Source: Candidatus Krumholzibacteriia bacterium
Lineage (GTDB): Bacteria > Krumholzibacteriota > Krumholzibacteriia > Krumholzibacteriales > Krumholzibacteriaceae
Length of the DNA stretch: 11,812 nt
Direction of reading: 5' to 3'
NCBI GenBank assembly: GCA_026387805.1
Contig: JAPLKY010000155.1
Span: 1-11,812 of the forward strand
In this document: one piece after another, positions 1-6,767 of the stretch
Layout of the letters: each line of letters begins with the position of its first letter
Position numbering within the stretch: the stretch's first letter is position 1
The notes under the pieces: generated by a model
The model's input: only the letters and a program-made list of their open reading frames with translations
What the model was told of the DNA's origin: nothing
Database searches by the model: none
Made by a program: the position numbers and the translations under genes

Positions 1-1053
1 ATCGCTTTCGCCGGCGACGGTTCGTACTGGCTCGCGGGAAGGGATCTCGTGCGGCGCGTCTCCTGGGATTCGGCTCTCAGGGAGTGCGCGGCGCTTCAAT
101 TCGCCGATACGATCTGGGGCGAGAACATCGCCTTCCGCCGCGAAGGGGAGAAGGAGCCGGACCGGAGATTTCTTCTCACGGCGCATTACGACTCGAGGTC
201 CGGCTCTCCGTACGATTGCGCGCCCGGCGCCGACGACAACGCGACGGGGGTCGCCGCGGTTCTCGAATGCGCGCGCGTTCTGCGCGGGGAACGGCTGGAG
301 CGCTCGGTCGAGTTCGTCCTCTTCGACGGGGAGGAAGCCGGGCTTCTCGGGAGCCGTTTCTATGCGGCCGCGCTCGACACCGGTATCGCATACGAAGGAG
401 TCCTCAACCTCGACATGATCGGCTGGACGCCGAACGAGGGGGCGATGTCGGCGGTCATCGCCAAGCGGACCGGCGCGACGCCGGATACGATTCTCGCGAA
501 CGCGATGCAAGCGGCGATCGACTCGTTCGCGCTTCCGCTCGAAACGTCGTTTCTCCTGCCGGGGGCGCCGGGTTCGAGCGATCACATGGCGTTCTGGGAC
601 GCCGGCATCCCCGCGGTGCTTCTCATCGAGGGAGGGACCCGAGAGACGCGAACGCCGTACTATCATACCTGCTCCGACCAGGCGAACACCGTGAGCTACG
701 CCTATCTCGAGGTCTGCACGAGGACCGCGCTCGGCGCGATCGCGATCCTCGCGGGGCTTGTGCCCGAAGAGCCGTCGCGCTTCGCGCTCCGCCAGAACTA
801 TCCCAATCCGTTCAACACGTGGACGGTCCTGTCCTACTCGCTGGAGGCACCGGCGAACGTCGAGATCGCGGTCTACGACGTCTCGGGACGCCGCGTCGCT
901 CTGATCGAGCGATCGAGCAGGGAGCAGGGAGATCATCGGCGCGTATGGCGCGGAACGGACGACGGCGGACGGCGTCTCGCGAGCGGCGTCTATTTCCTGC
1001 GGCTTCGCGCCGGCGAGGTCGAGGCGGTCAGGAAGATCGTCATTCTGAGATAG
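1..1053 (+). CDS. M28-family zinc peptidase with C-terminal T9SS-type sorting domain (5' partial)
   Basis: The frame is open from the first base, so the gene starts upstream of the window; the GTG at 49 is probably internal. Counting codons from base 1, the M28 metal site is complete: His62 (AHYDS), Asp78 (PGADDNATG, bridging ligand), Glu111 as general base and Glu112 as ligand (FDGEEAGLLGS), Asp138 (NLDMIGW) and His222 (YYHTCSD). These motifs define two-zinc exopeptidases that act as aminopeptidases or carboxypeptidases. From about codon 259 to the stop (nt 775-1050) there is a beta-rich tail opening LRQNYPNPFN and ending GVYFLRLRAG...IVILR. This is the family of type IX secretion sorting / FlgD-Ig-like domains, so the protein is probably exported and surface-attached or released. 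The signal peptide would lie outside the window. Peptide substrate is unknown. The gene converges on the aminotransferase gene with a hairpin between them. Family assignment is firm; secretion route is inferred. Confidence 0.93.
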   Translation: MAFAGDGSYWLAGRDLVRRVSWDSALRECAALQFADTIWGENIAFRREGEKEPDRRFLLTAHYDSRSGSPYDCAPGADDNATGVAAVLECARVLRGERLERSVEFVLFDGEEAGLLGSRFYAAALDTGIAYEGVLNLDMIGWTPNEGAMSAVIAKRTGATPDTILANAMQAAIDSFALPLETSFLLPGAPGSSDHMAFWDAGIPAVLLIEGGTRETRTPYYHTCSDQANTVSYAYLEVCTRTALGAIAILAGLVPEEPSRFALRQNYPNPFNTWTVLSYSLEAPANVEIAVYDVSGRRVALIERSSREQGDHRRVWRGTDDGGRRLASGVYFLRLRAGEVEAVRKIVILR

Positions 1054-1078
1054 CCTCTAGGGTCCGCGGACCTAGAGG
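1054..1078. terminator. Palindromic hairpin between convergent genes, likely bidirectional terminator
   Basis: It begins directly after the peptidase stop codon. The arms CCTCTAGG (1054-1061) and CCTAGAGG (1071-1078) are perfect complements, and the stem continues through TCCGCGGA (1063-1070), with one extra G at 1062 as a bulge. The aminotransferase stop codon (1072-1074, minus strand) lies inside the right arm. No T-tract follows on either strand, so it is not a canonical intrinsic terminator. Position and symmetry suggest a shared bidirectional stop or an mRNA 3'-end stabiliser. Confidence 0.6.
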
Positions 1079-2205
1079 AGGTCGAGCAGCCGCGCGGCCT
1101 CTTTCTCCGTATTGTAGAAATGGGGGGTGAGCCTGATGGCTCCCGCGCGATTGCTCACGATGACGCGCGCCGCGCCGAGCTTCTTGTAGAGTGCCTCCGT
1201 CCCTATCTTCGGATGTCGAAAGCAGAGAATTCCCGATCGCTCGCCCTCCTCGCGGGGGCTCGCGATCAGGCACCCGCGCGAGCGCAAGCCCTCTTCCAAT
1301 GTTTCGGTGAGCCCGAGAATCCTGTGTTCCACGTTCGCCATGCCGATTTCGAGAAAGCGGTCGATCGAGGCGCCGAGCCCCGCGATCCCGTAGAGGTTGA
1401 GCGTGCCTTCCTCGAATCTCGCCGCGTCCGGGCGGGGCGTCGGGTCGTGATCGAAGAATGACCATGTGTTCTTGACGCCGCGCCAGCCGGGATTCGAGAC
1501 GTCGAGCTTGTCGAGGAGCTCGCGGCGGCAGTAGAAGAACCCCGTGCCCACGGGGCCGAGGAGCCACTTATGCCCCCCGGTCGAGAGAAAATCGATCTTC
1601 ATCGCGCGCACGTCGCAGCGGAGCATGCCGAGCGACTGGATGCCGTCGACGTGGAGATAGATCCCGTGCTCGCGGCAGAAACGTCCGAGCTTCGCGAGGT
1701 CGACCCGATAGCCGTTCGAGAACTGGACCGAGCTCACCGTCACGCAGCGCGTCCTCGCCGTGCAGGCGCGCTCGAGCATCTCCGCGGTGATTCTGCCCTC
1801 GCGCGGCTTCACCTTGATGACCCGCACGCCTCGTTTCTCGAGGCCGAGCCAGGGGTAGACGTTCGCCGGGAACTCGATTGACGGCATGACGAGGTTGTCC
1901 CCGCGCCGCCAGCGGATGCCGTTCGCGGCGAGGAGCACTCCCTGCGTGGTATTCTTGACGAACGCGATCTCGTCGCTCCGGGCCCCGATGAGACGCGCGG
2001 CCGATTTCCGCGCCTTCTCGATCCGGGCGAAAACAGCCTCCTCGCAAAGAATGCCCTTCGCGAGGAAGCCGATCGAGACGGCGTTCATTGCCTCGAGCAC
2101 CGGGGTCGAGAGCGGGCTTACCGCGGCGTGGTTGAAATAAACGTAGCGCTTCGCCGCGGGAAATTCCTTCCGGTAACGGCTCCAGTTGACATTCGCGTTC
2201 TTCAT
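1072..2205 (-). CDS. Class V PLP-dependent aminotransferase-like enzyme (isopenicillin N epimerase / cysteine desulfurase superfamily)
   Basis: The protein has 377 residues. The ATG at 2205 is chosen because GGAGG lies 11 nt upstream (2217-2221) and conserved fold-type I sequence starts at once (YVYFNHAAVSPLS, residues 21-33). The frame stays open upstream to 2574, but that part is low-quality and runs across the divergent intergenic region. The PLP site is visible: KNTTQG (84-89) for phosphate contact, Asp187 in HVDGIQSLG for the pyridine nitrogen, and the Schiff-base Lys213 in GGHKWLLGP. Arg358 in AIRLTPHFYNT is the likely substrate carboxylate binder. The RTGHHC-type loop that supplies the active cysteine of SufS-like desulfurases is absent; the segment goes straight from VSNRAG to IRLTPHFYN. 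Epimerase, lyase or aminotransferase chemistry therefore fits better than Fe-S sulfur donation, and no suf or isc genes are nearby. The exact substrate is unknown. It is a single gene, divergent from the flippase gene. Confidence 0.9.
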   Translation of the reverse strand: MKNANVNWSRYRKEFPAAKRYVYFNHAAVSPLSTPVLEAMNAVSIGFLAKGILCEEAVFARIEKARKSAARLIGARSDEIAFVKNTTQGVLLAANGIRWRRGDNLVMPSIEFPANVYPWLGLEKRGVRVIKVKPREGRITAEMLERACTARTRCVTVSSVQFSNGYRVDLAKLGRFCREHGIYLHVDGIQSLGMLRCDVRAMKIDFLSTGGHKWLLGPVGTGFFYCRRELLDKLDVSNPGWRGVKNTWSFFDHDPTPRPDAARFEEGTLNLYGIAGLGASIDRFLEIGMANVEHRILGLTETLEEGLRSRGCLIASPREEGERSGILCFRHPKIGTEALYKKLGAARVIVSNRAGAIRLTPHFYNTEKEAARLLDLL

Positions 2206-2216
2206 TCTCACAGGCA

Positions 2217-2221
2217 CCTCC
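2217..2221 (-). promoter_or_regulatory. Ribosome binding site of the aminotransferase gene
   Basis: GGAGG read on the minus strand, 11 nt from the ATG at 2205. It decides against the longer open frame reaching 2574. Confidence 0.65.
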
Positions 2222-2245
2222 GTGTCACGACCGCGTCCCGGGGGG

Positions 2246-2275
2246 AAAATACACGGAGCGGCGGCGTTCAAACAA
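2246..2275 (-). promoter_or_regulatory. Possible promoter of the aminotransferase gene
   Basis: On the minus strand, TTGTTT (2270-2275) and TATTTT (2246-2251) are separated by 18 bp, in the only AT-rich patch of an otherwise GC-rich spacer. Matches to the sigma70 consensus are 3/6 and 4/6, so the call is weak. The start would fall near 2239, giving a leader of about 34 nt that contains the GGAGG site. Confidence 0.35.
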
Positions 2276-2303
2276 GGACAAAACGGATACGCGATCGGCG
2301 GCC

Positions 2304-2322
2304 CGCCGCCGGGCCGGCGGCG
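2304..2322. other. GC-rich inverted repeat in divergent spacer
   Basis: CGCCGCC (2304-2310) and GGCGGCG (2316-2322) can form a 7-bp stem around a 5-nt loop, inside a run of nearly pure G and C from 2296 to 2322. It sits between the divergent aminotransferase and flippase genes, outside the likely transcripts. It could be an operator or simply GC-rich low-complexity DNA; no regulator is visible nearby. Confidence 0.3.
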
Positions 2323-2352
2323 ATAAAGAGGGTCGCCCCCGTCGCTCCGTTT

Positions 2353-2361
2353 TGGTAGTAT
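2353..2361 (+). promoter_or_regulatory. Possible extended -10 element for the flippase gene
   Basis: TGG followed by TAGTAT (2356-2361) fits an extended -10 pattern with 4/6 matches in the hexamer. No good -35 box stands 17 bp upstream. A start near 2368 would give a leader of about 52 nt before the GTG at 2420. Confidence 0.28.
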
Positions 2362-2407
2362 GGCCGTGCGCCCGAGCGGCCGGCGCGGGAGGGCGCGCCT
2401 CGAGTCC

Positions 2408-2413
2408 GGGAGG
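2408..2413 (+). promoter_or_regulatory. Ribosome binding site of the flippase gene
   Basis: GGGAGG ends 6 nt before the GTG at 2420. It supports this start over the in-frame ATG at 2360, whose extra 20 residues are arginine-rich and unlike a membrane-protein N-terminus. Confidence 0.65.
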
Positions 2414-2419
2414 AACCGA

Positions 2420-3748
2420 GTGACATTCGCTCGAAATGCATCCATCACCTTCGCCACGAGAGCCGCGCTCGTCCTGGGCGGCCTCGTGACGAGCGTCATC
2501 ATGGCGCGCATGCTCGGCCCCGAGGGAAGAGGGCTCTTCTCGCTCGCGATCGTCGCCTCGAACATGGTCTTCAACGCGACGAATCTCGGCGTCGGCGCGG
2601 TCTCCGGCTACTCTCTGGGGCGGAAGAAGACGCCCGTCGCGGAGCTCGCGGGTAATCTGCTGAGCCTCTCCGTCGCGATAGGGGCCGTTGCGCTCGTGCT
2701 CTCGCTCGCGCTCTCGAGCCTTCTCGGGTCGAGGCTCATTCCGTCGGTGCCGCTCTGGGCGGTCGTCGTCGCGCTCTTCGCCGTCCCGTTTACCGGTCTC
2801 CTGTACAATTTTCAGATGCTTTTCCGGGCGAAGGACGATTTCCGCAATTTCAATATCGTCGAGGTTCTGCAGCCCGGCTCATTCTTCGTATTCTTCGTCC
2901 TCTGCGCGGCGTTCGTTCCGGCGCGTCTGTTCGGAGCATCCATTGTCGCTTTCCTCGCTTCGAGCGTCATCGCGGGGCTCGGCGCCGTGCTTCTCATGCG
3001 GCGTTGCGTGCAGTTCGGCTTCCGGTGGGATCCCGTCATCGTCAAGAGAACGCTCCGCTTCGGCATCCAGCAGAACGCAGCGATCTTTCTCGACCTTCTC
3101 AATTACCGGTTCGATATGCTCCTCGTGAACTATTTTCTCGATCCCGTGGCCGTCGGATTCTACGCAACCTCGCTCGTCATCCCCGAGAAGCTCTGGAACA
3201 TTCCGAACGTCCTTTCGTCGGTGCTCCATCCGCGTGTCGCGCACGCGGGGGACGAGAATGACGCGAACCGGGAAACGGCGCAGGTCTCGCGGATCACCGT
3301 TCTGATCATCGGCACGGCGTGCGTCGCGATTCTCCTTCTCGGCAGGCTGCTCATCAGACTGCTGTATCAGGACCGGTTCCTGCCCGCCGTCACGCCGATG
3401 TTCATTATCCTCCCGGGAATTCTCATGATCAACATCTCCAAGGTGCTCACGAGCGATCTCATCGCGCGAGGCTTTCCGCGGGCGAACCTGTGGGCGGGGC
3501 TCGTCGCCGTTGCTTCGAACGTCGCGTGCAACATCGTTCTGATCCCGCGGATGGGGATCAGGGGCGCGGCGCTCGCCTCGACCGTTTCGTACACGTTGTA
3601 CGCAGTGGTGATCGTGATCTACTTCGTGCGTGTCAGCGGGGCGCGGCTCGGTTCCCTCGTCGTCCCGACCGCCGGGGACGCGCGCTATCTCGTGCGAACC
3701 GTCGCGCGCGAGCTGTCCCGCGTATTCGCGCCGAAAGGGGAGAGATAG
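2420..3748 (+). CDS. Wzx-type polysaccharide flippase (MOP superfamily membrane transporter)
   Basis: The protein has 442 residues from the GTG at 2420, with GGGAGG just upstream. The in-frame ATG at 2360 would add 20 arginine-rich residues. The first helix is followed by IMARMLGPEGRGLFSLAI (residues 27-44), the hallmark N-terminal motif of RfbX/Wzx polysaccharide export proteins. A second recognisable block runs NYRFDMLLVNYFLDPVAVGFY (228-248) and on to LWNIPNVLSSVLHPRVA (258-274). GIRGAALASTVSY (379-391) matches the late conserved helix. I count roughly 12 hydrophobic segments, consistent with the family. Such proteins move lipid-linked oligosaccharides from the cytoplasmic to the outer face of the inner membrane. 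The C-terminus is a short charged cytoplasmic tail. No polymerase or ligase gene is present in the window. Family confidence is high; the exported glycan is unknown. Confidence 0.92.
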   Translation: MTFARNASITFATRAALVLGGLVTSVIMARMLGPEGRGLFSLAIVASNMVFNATNLGVGAVSGYSLGRKKTPVAELAGNLLSLSVAIGAVALVLSLALSSLLGSRLIPSVPLWAVVVALFAVPFTGLLYNFQMLFRAKDDFRNFNIVEVLQPGSFFVFFVLCAAFVPARLFGASIVAFLASSVIAGLGAVLLMRRCVQFGFRWDPVIVKRTLRFGIQQNAAIFLDLLNYRFDMLLVNYFLDPVAVGFYATSLVIPEKLWNIPNVLSSVLHPRVAHAGDENDANRETAQVSRITVLIIGTACVAILLLGRLLIRLLYQDRFLPAVTPMFIILPGILMINISKVLTSDLIARGFPRANLWAGLVAVASNVACNIVLIPRMGIRGAALASTVSYTLYAVVIVIYFVRVSGARLGSLVVPTAGDARYLVRTVARELSRVFAPKGER

Positions 3749-3754
3749 GTTTCC

Positions 3755-3779
3755 GCCGCGGGCTCTTCGAGCCCTCGGC
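3755..3779. terminator. Hairpin between flippase and methyltransferase genes, likely bidirectional terminator
   Basis: GCCG-C-GGGCTC, loop TTC, GAGCCC-T-CGGC forms a stem of ten base pairs with one C/T mismatch. It sits in the 43-bp gap between the flippase stop (3748) and the methyltransferase stop (3792). No T-tract follows in either direction. Its position between two convergent genes supports a terminator role. Confidence 0.62.
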
Positions 3780-3791
3780 TCGCGCGGCCGT

Positions 3792-4643
3792 TCATCGTTT
3801 CCGGGCCTGCACGGTGAGGTCGGAGCACGCGAGATCCTCGTCGGAAATGCTCCTCCAGCGTCGGGCCAGCTGCGATCGCCGGATCCCGTCCGTCCTGACG
3901 ACTCGTTTCGTCGAAACGATCTCGAATCCGTTCTTTTCCAGAAGATCGAGGTGCACCGAGCAGGGCTGCCGGTTGATCAGGTAGGTCCGCCTGCCGACGA
4001 TCGCCTTCCACAGGAATTCGGGGTACGCGCGGTATCCGTTCCACTTCTCCGCGATCCGGTGGGACGTGAAGTCCATCTGGTGAGACATCATGCCCCCCGG
4101 CTTCAGCCAGAGGGCGAGGGCGCGATAGGTGCTCTCGAGATCGACGACGTGCTCCAGCACGGCGTGCGATATGATGACGTCGATCGACTCCGGTTCGAGG
4201 ACGCGAATGTCGGACCACGGCACCATGTATTCGATTGTCACTCCGTCGCGTTCGGATCCGGGAGAAGCGATCGCGCCCCGTATTCGCGCGATCCTCTCGT
4301 CCGATACCGACGGATCCCGGGCCTTCGACAATGCCGCGAGCTCGTCGAATATCGCGAGGTTTGCCACGGTATTCGAGAATCGCACGACGTCGAGGGCGTA
4401 GTAGCGATCGACGCCCGACAGCAGCGCGGCGAGTCCGACCCCGATGGAATCCCCCGGTCCGAGCTCGGCGAGCGTGCGGGGAATGGCCCGCATGCCGGAC
4501 GCCCGCAGCAACGCGAGATGTTTGAGCCACACCTCAAGGCAGTAGGACGCCCTGTTCGTTCCGCCGGTGCGCCCCTTCGGGAGAATCCTCGACACGCCGG
4601 GGATGAAAGTCAGAAGACCCTTGACGACAGGCTTGATTACCAT
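3792..4643 (-). CDS. Class I SAM-dependent methyltransferase
   Basis: The protein has 283 residues. The Rossmann-type SAM site is visible: motif I LAELGPGDSIGVG (58-70), an acidic residue after strand 2 (Asp85 in YYALDVVRF), the strand-4 segment IDVIISHAVLEHVVDLE (154-170) and the post-strand ALWLKPGGMM (177-186). The HAVLEH motif is typical of the Methyltransf_11/23 type. The start (ATG 4641-4643) lies 13 bp after the M1 peptidase stop on the same strand. No good Shine-Dalgarno sequence precedes it, so translation may be coupled to the upstream gene. The target cannot be read from sequence. Given the flippase and the GT-C-like gene on either side, methylation of a sugar or glycan intermediate is plausible but inferred. 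Other small-molecule targets cannot be excluded. Confidence 0.87.
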   Translation of the reverse strand: MVIKPVVKGLLTFIPGVSRILPKGRTGGTNRASYCLEVWLKHLALLRASGMRAIPRTLAELGPGDSIGVGLAALLSGVDRYYALDVVRFSNTVANLAIFDELAALSKARDPSVSDERIARIRGAIASPGSERDGVTIEYMVPWSDIRVLEPESIDVIISHAVLEHVVDLESTYRALALWLKPGGMMSHQMDFTSHRIAEKWNGYRAYPEFLWKAIVGRRTYLINRQPCSVHLDLLEKNGFEIVSTKRVVRTDGIRRSQLARRWRSISDEDLACSDLTVQARKR

Positions 4644-4656
4644 GCGTATTCGGCCG

Positions 4657-6672
4657 CTACCGGATCAGGATCATCTTCCTCGTCCGCGAGAACGATCCCG
4701 CATCGAGGCGGTACAGGTAGACGCCGCTTGATGCCGGCGCACCCCTCGAGTCCGCGCCGTCCCAGGCCCGCTCGTGCGCTCCCGCCGAAAGCGGTCCCTC
4801 GACGAGCACCCGCACGAGCCGTCCCGTCGCGTCGTAGATTCGCAGGGAAACGGTCGAGGGTTCGCTCAGGCTGAAGCGGATCAGCGTCGCCGGATTGAAC
4901 GGATTCGGGTAGTTCTGATCGAGCACGGCAAGGGACGGAACCTCTCCGCCCGTCGGCGCAAGCTCCGTCTTGTCGCAGAGAATCCAGTGCTCCGGATCGA
5001 GCACCGCGTCGAGCGCCGAATCGGCGAGCGCGACGTGAAACTCCTCGTGCCGGCCGTTCACCCTGAAGACGGTGTCGATGACGCCCGAGGCGGTCGTTAT
5101 CCTGAAATCGACCGGCATCTCGTAGAGAGCGGTCTGGAGCTGATCGACGACGATCGTCAGGTTGAACTCGTCGTTCAGCCGGTAGCATTTGCTCGAATAC
5201 CGGTATATGAGGCGATCGGTGCGCGTGAGCCATTCATCGAAGAACCAGGAGAGCGATGAGCCGTAGCGCGCCTCGCAGAGCGCCTTGAAGTCGTTCGTCT
5301 CCGCCGCGCCGAAACGATACCGCGGATCGGCGCAGTAGTCCTTGAGGATCTGGAAAAAGGCTTCATCCCCGACGACGCGCCGCAGCATATGCAGCACCCA
5401 CGAGCCCTTGTCGTACACGACGTTGTCGAAGTAGTATTCCCAGCCCGTGACGTCGGGATCCCGGAGCACCGGGCCGTTCCAGCGATAGGGGTGGTCCTCC
5501 GATTCCATGTACGTTCTGAGCCTCGCCGGGCCCTGCAGGTGCTCGAACCAGAGCGCTTCGCAGTAGCTCGCGAATCCCTCGTTGAGCCATATGTGCGTCC
5601 AGTCCTTGCAGGTGATCATGTCGCCGAACCACATATGGGAGAGCTCGTGCACGAAGATCCAGTCGTAATAGTGGTCCCCCGTCACGAGCATGGAGCCGTA
5701 GCTCGTGAGCGTCTGGTGCTCCATGCCGCCCCCGATGGGGCAGAGCGCGACGCCGTACTTCTCGGCGATGAACGGATAGAGCCCGAATGTCTCGGAGAAG
5801 AAAGCGAGCGCCGGGGTTGTTATATTGAAATCGACAAGCGCCTTCGCCTGGAGAGCCGGGTAGACGTAATGCGTCACCGGCATCGTATCACCCGGGGCGT
5901 AGACGAAACGATCGTCGATTCTCACGTAGTTCGCCGCGGCGACCGAGGCGAGGTACGTCGTCATCGGATAGTCCTCGCGCCAGTGATAGCGGCGGTAGGG
6001 CGCGCTCCAGCGCGTCACGTCGGTGTATCCGAGGTACGTGCCGTTCGACGCGGCGAAGAGGGGAACGGGCACCGAGAAGTAGAGATCGAACGTGGCTTTG
6101 TCGTCGGGATAATCCTTGCAGGGCCACCAGCCCCGGGCCGACCACGGCTCGCTGAGAGAGTAGATGAGGGGATAGCCCGCGGCGCTCGAGAAGAAGAGGC
6201 CCTGCTCGACGGCGGAGCCGGGGCTTCCGGTGTAGAGTATTTCGATATCGACGGTATCTCCCGGGAGGACGCCCGCGGGAAAGTCGATTGCAACGAGGCC
6301 GGACGAACGTATCCATTCGAGCGCATCGCCGGGCACCCTGCGCACGCCCGTTATCGTGAGCGCGTTGTCCGCGTCGAGCTCGACGAGGTTGAGCATCCCC
6401 GCGACCGGCGTGATCCTCGCCGTGACGCTTCCCTCGATGATCCACGTGGCCGGATTGATCGCGACGTCGATCGTATAATGGACGACGTCGTAGAGGAGCT
6501 GGTTCGGCCTCGGCTGCGGCGCGAGGAGAGGTCGGAGCGGGGAGGAGCGTTGCGCCCGCGCGATCTCCATTCTCCTGAGGATGTCGCCGTGGATCTTCTC
6601 GAACGGGGATTGAGCGGAGGCCGAGCCCGCGATGGCAATCAGGCCGCAGAGGACGAGGAGCTTTCTCAACAT
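4657..6672 (-). CDS. Secreted M1-family zinc metallopeptidase with C-terminal T9SS-type sorting domain
   Basis: The protein has 671 residues. The ATG at 6672 is chosen because AAGGAG lies 7 nt upstream and it opens a clear signal peptide: MLRK, hydrophobic core, then SASA|QS with probable cleavage after residue 20. The frame stays open to 6753, but those residues precede the promoter-proximal region. The N-terminal beta domain is followed by the exopeptidase-type motif GGGMEHQT (314-321) and the zinc site HELSH (342-346) with NEGF Glu365, in the M1 spacing. Tyr420 in VVYDKGSW is the likely catalytic tyrosine. From about residue 583, LDQNYPNPFNP to MILIR matches the sorting/FlgD-Ig-like module also present in the M28 peptidase at the window start. 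The protein should be exported and act as an aminopeptidase on extracellular peptides. The family usually has GxMEN; here the last position is His319. Confidence 0.94.
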   Translation of the reverse strand: MLRKLLVLCGLIAIAGSASAQSPFEKIHGDILRRMEIARAQRSSPLRPLLAPQPRPNQLLYDVVHYTIDVAINPATWIIEGSVTARITPVAGMLNLVELDADNALTITGVRRVPGDALEWIRSSGLVAIDFPAGVLPGDTVDIEILYTGSPGSAVEQGLFFSSAAGYPLIYSLSEPWSARGWWPCKDYPDDKATFDLYFSVPVPLFAASNGTYLGYTDVTRWSAPYRRYHWREDYPMTTYLASVAAANYVRIDDRFVYAPGDTMPVTHYVYPALQAKALVDFNITTPALAFFSETFGLYPFIAEKYGVALCPIGGGMEHQTLTSYGSMLVTGDHYYDWIFVHELSHMWFGDMITCKDWTHIWLNEGFASYCEALWFEHLQGPARLRTYMESEDHPYRWNGPVLRDPDVTGWEYYFDNVVYDKGSWVLHMLRRVVGDEAFFQILKDYCADPRYRFGAAETNDFKALCEARYGSSLSWFFDEWLTRTDRLIYRYSSKCYRLNDEFNLTIVVDQLQTALYEMPVDFRITTASGVIDTVFRVNGRHEEFHVALADSALDAVLDPEHWILCDKTELAPTGGEVPSLAVLDQNYPNPFNPATLIRFSLSEPSTVSLRIYDATGRLVRVLVEGPLSAGAHERAWDGADSRGAPASSGVYLYRLDAGSFSRTRKMILIR

Positions 6673-6679
6673 GGGGCTT

Positions 6680-6685
6680 CTCCTT
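6680..6685 (-). promoter_or_regulatory. Ribosome binding site of the M1 peptidase gene
   Basis: AAGGAG on the minus strand, 7 nt before the ATG at 6672. It fixes the start directly before the signal peptide. Confidence 0.8.
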
Positions 6686-6707
6686 GAAATCAATCGTCTT
6701 ATGAGTA

Positions 6708-6736
6708 AGTATAGCATCTCCGGGAGGCTTTGACAA
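6708..6736 (-). promoter_or_regulatory. Sigma70-type promoter of the M1 peptidase gene
   Basis: On the minus strand TTGTCA (6731-6736) and TATACT (6708-6713) are separated by exactly 17 bp, with 5/6 matches in each box. Transcription would start near 6701, giving a leader of about 29 nt that contains the AAGGAG site. The -35 box overlaps the -35 box of the divergent promoter by five bases. Confidence 0.72.
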
Positions 6737-6759
6737 ATCCTGGTTTTATGCATTAGAAT
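6730..6759 (+). promoter_or_regulatory. Sigma70-type promoter of the GT-C-like gene, probably leaderless
   Basis: TTGACA (6730-6735) is a perfect -35 box, followed after 18 bp by TAGAAT (6754-6759), 5/6 of the -10 consensus. The expected start lies around 6766-6768, and the nearest purine is the A of the ATG at 6768. No Shine-Dalgarno sequence precedes that ATG. Confidence 0.7.
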
Positions 6760-6767
6760 GTGTCTCC

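Noticed and set aside
2206..2574. N-terminal extension of the aminotransferase to 2574
   Set aside because: The extension crosses the divergent spacer and the flippase start, has no aminotransferase similarity, and the ATG at 2205 has a good ribosome binding site.
6637..6672. Lipoprotein signal in the M1 peptidase (Cys9 in LLVLCG)
   Set aside because: The residue before the cysteine is Leu, not Gly/Ala/Ser, and the cysteine lies too early in the hydrophobic core. The SASA|QS site fits signal peptidase I.
5389..6687. 432-codon + strand frame antisense to the M1 peptidase gene
   Set aside because: Low-complexity Arg/Glu/Val composition and no motif; the M1 reading explains the region.
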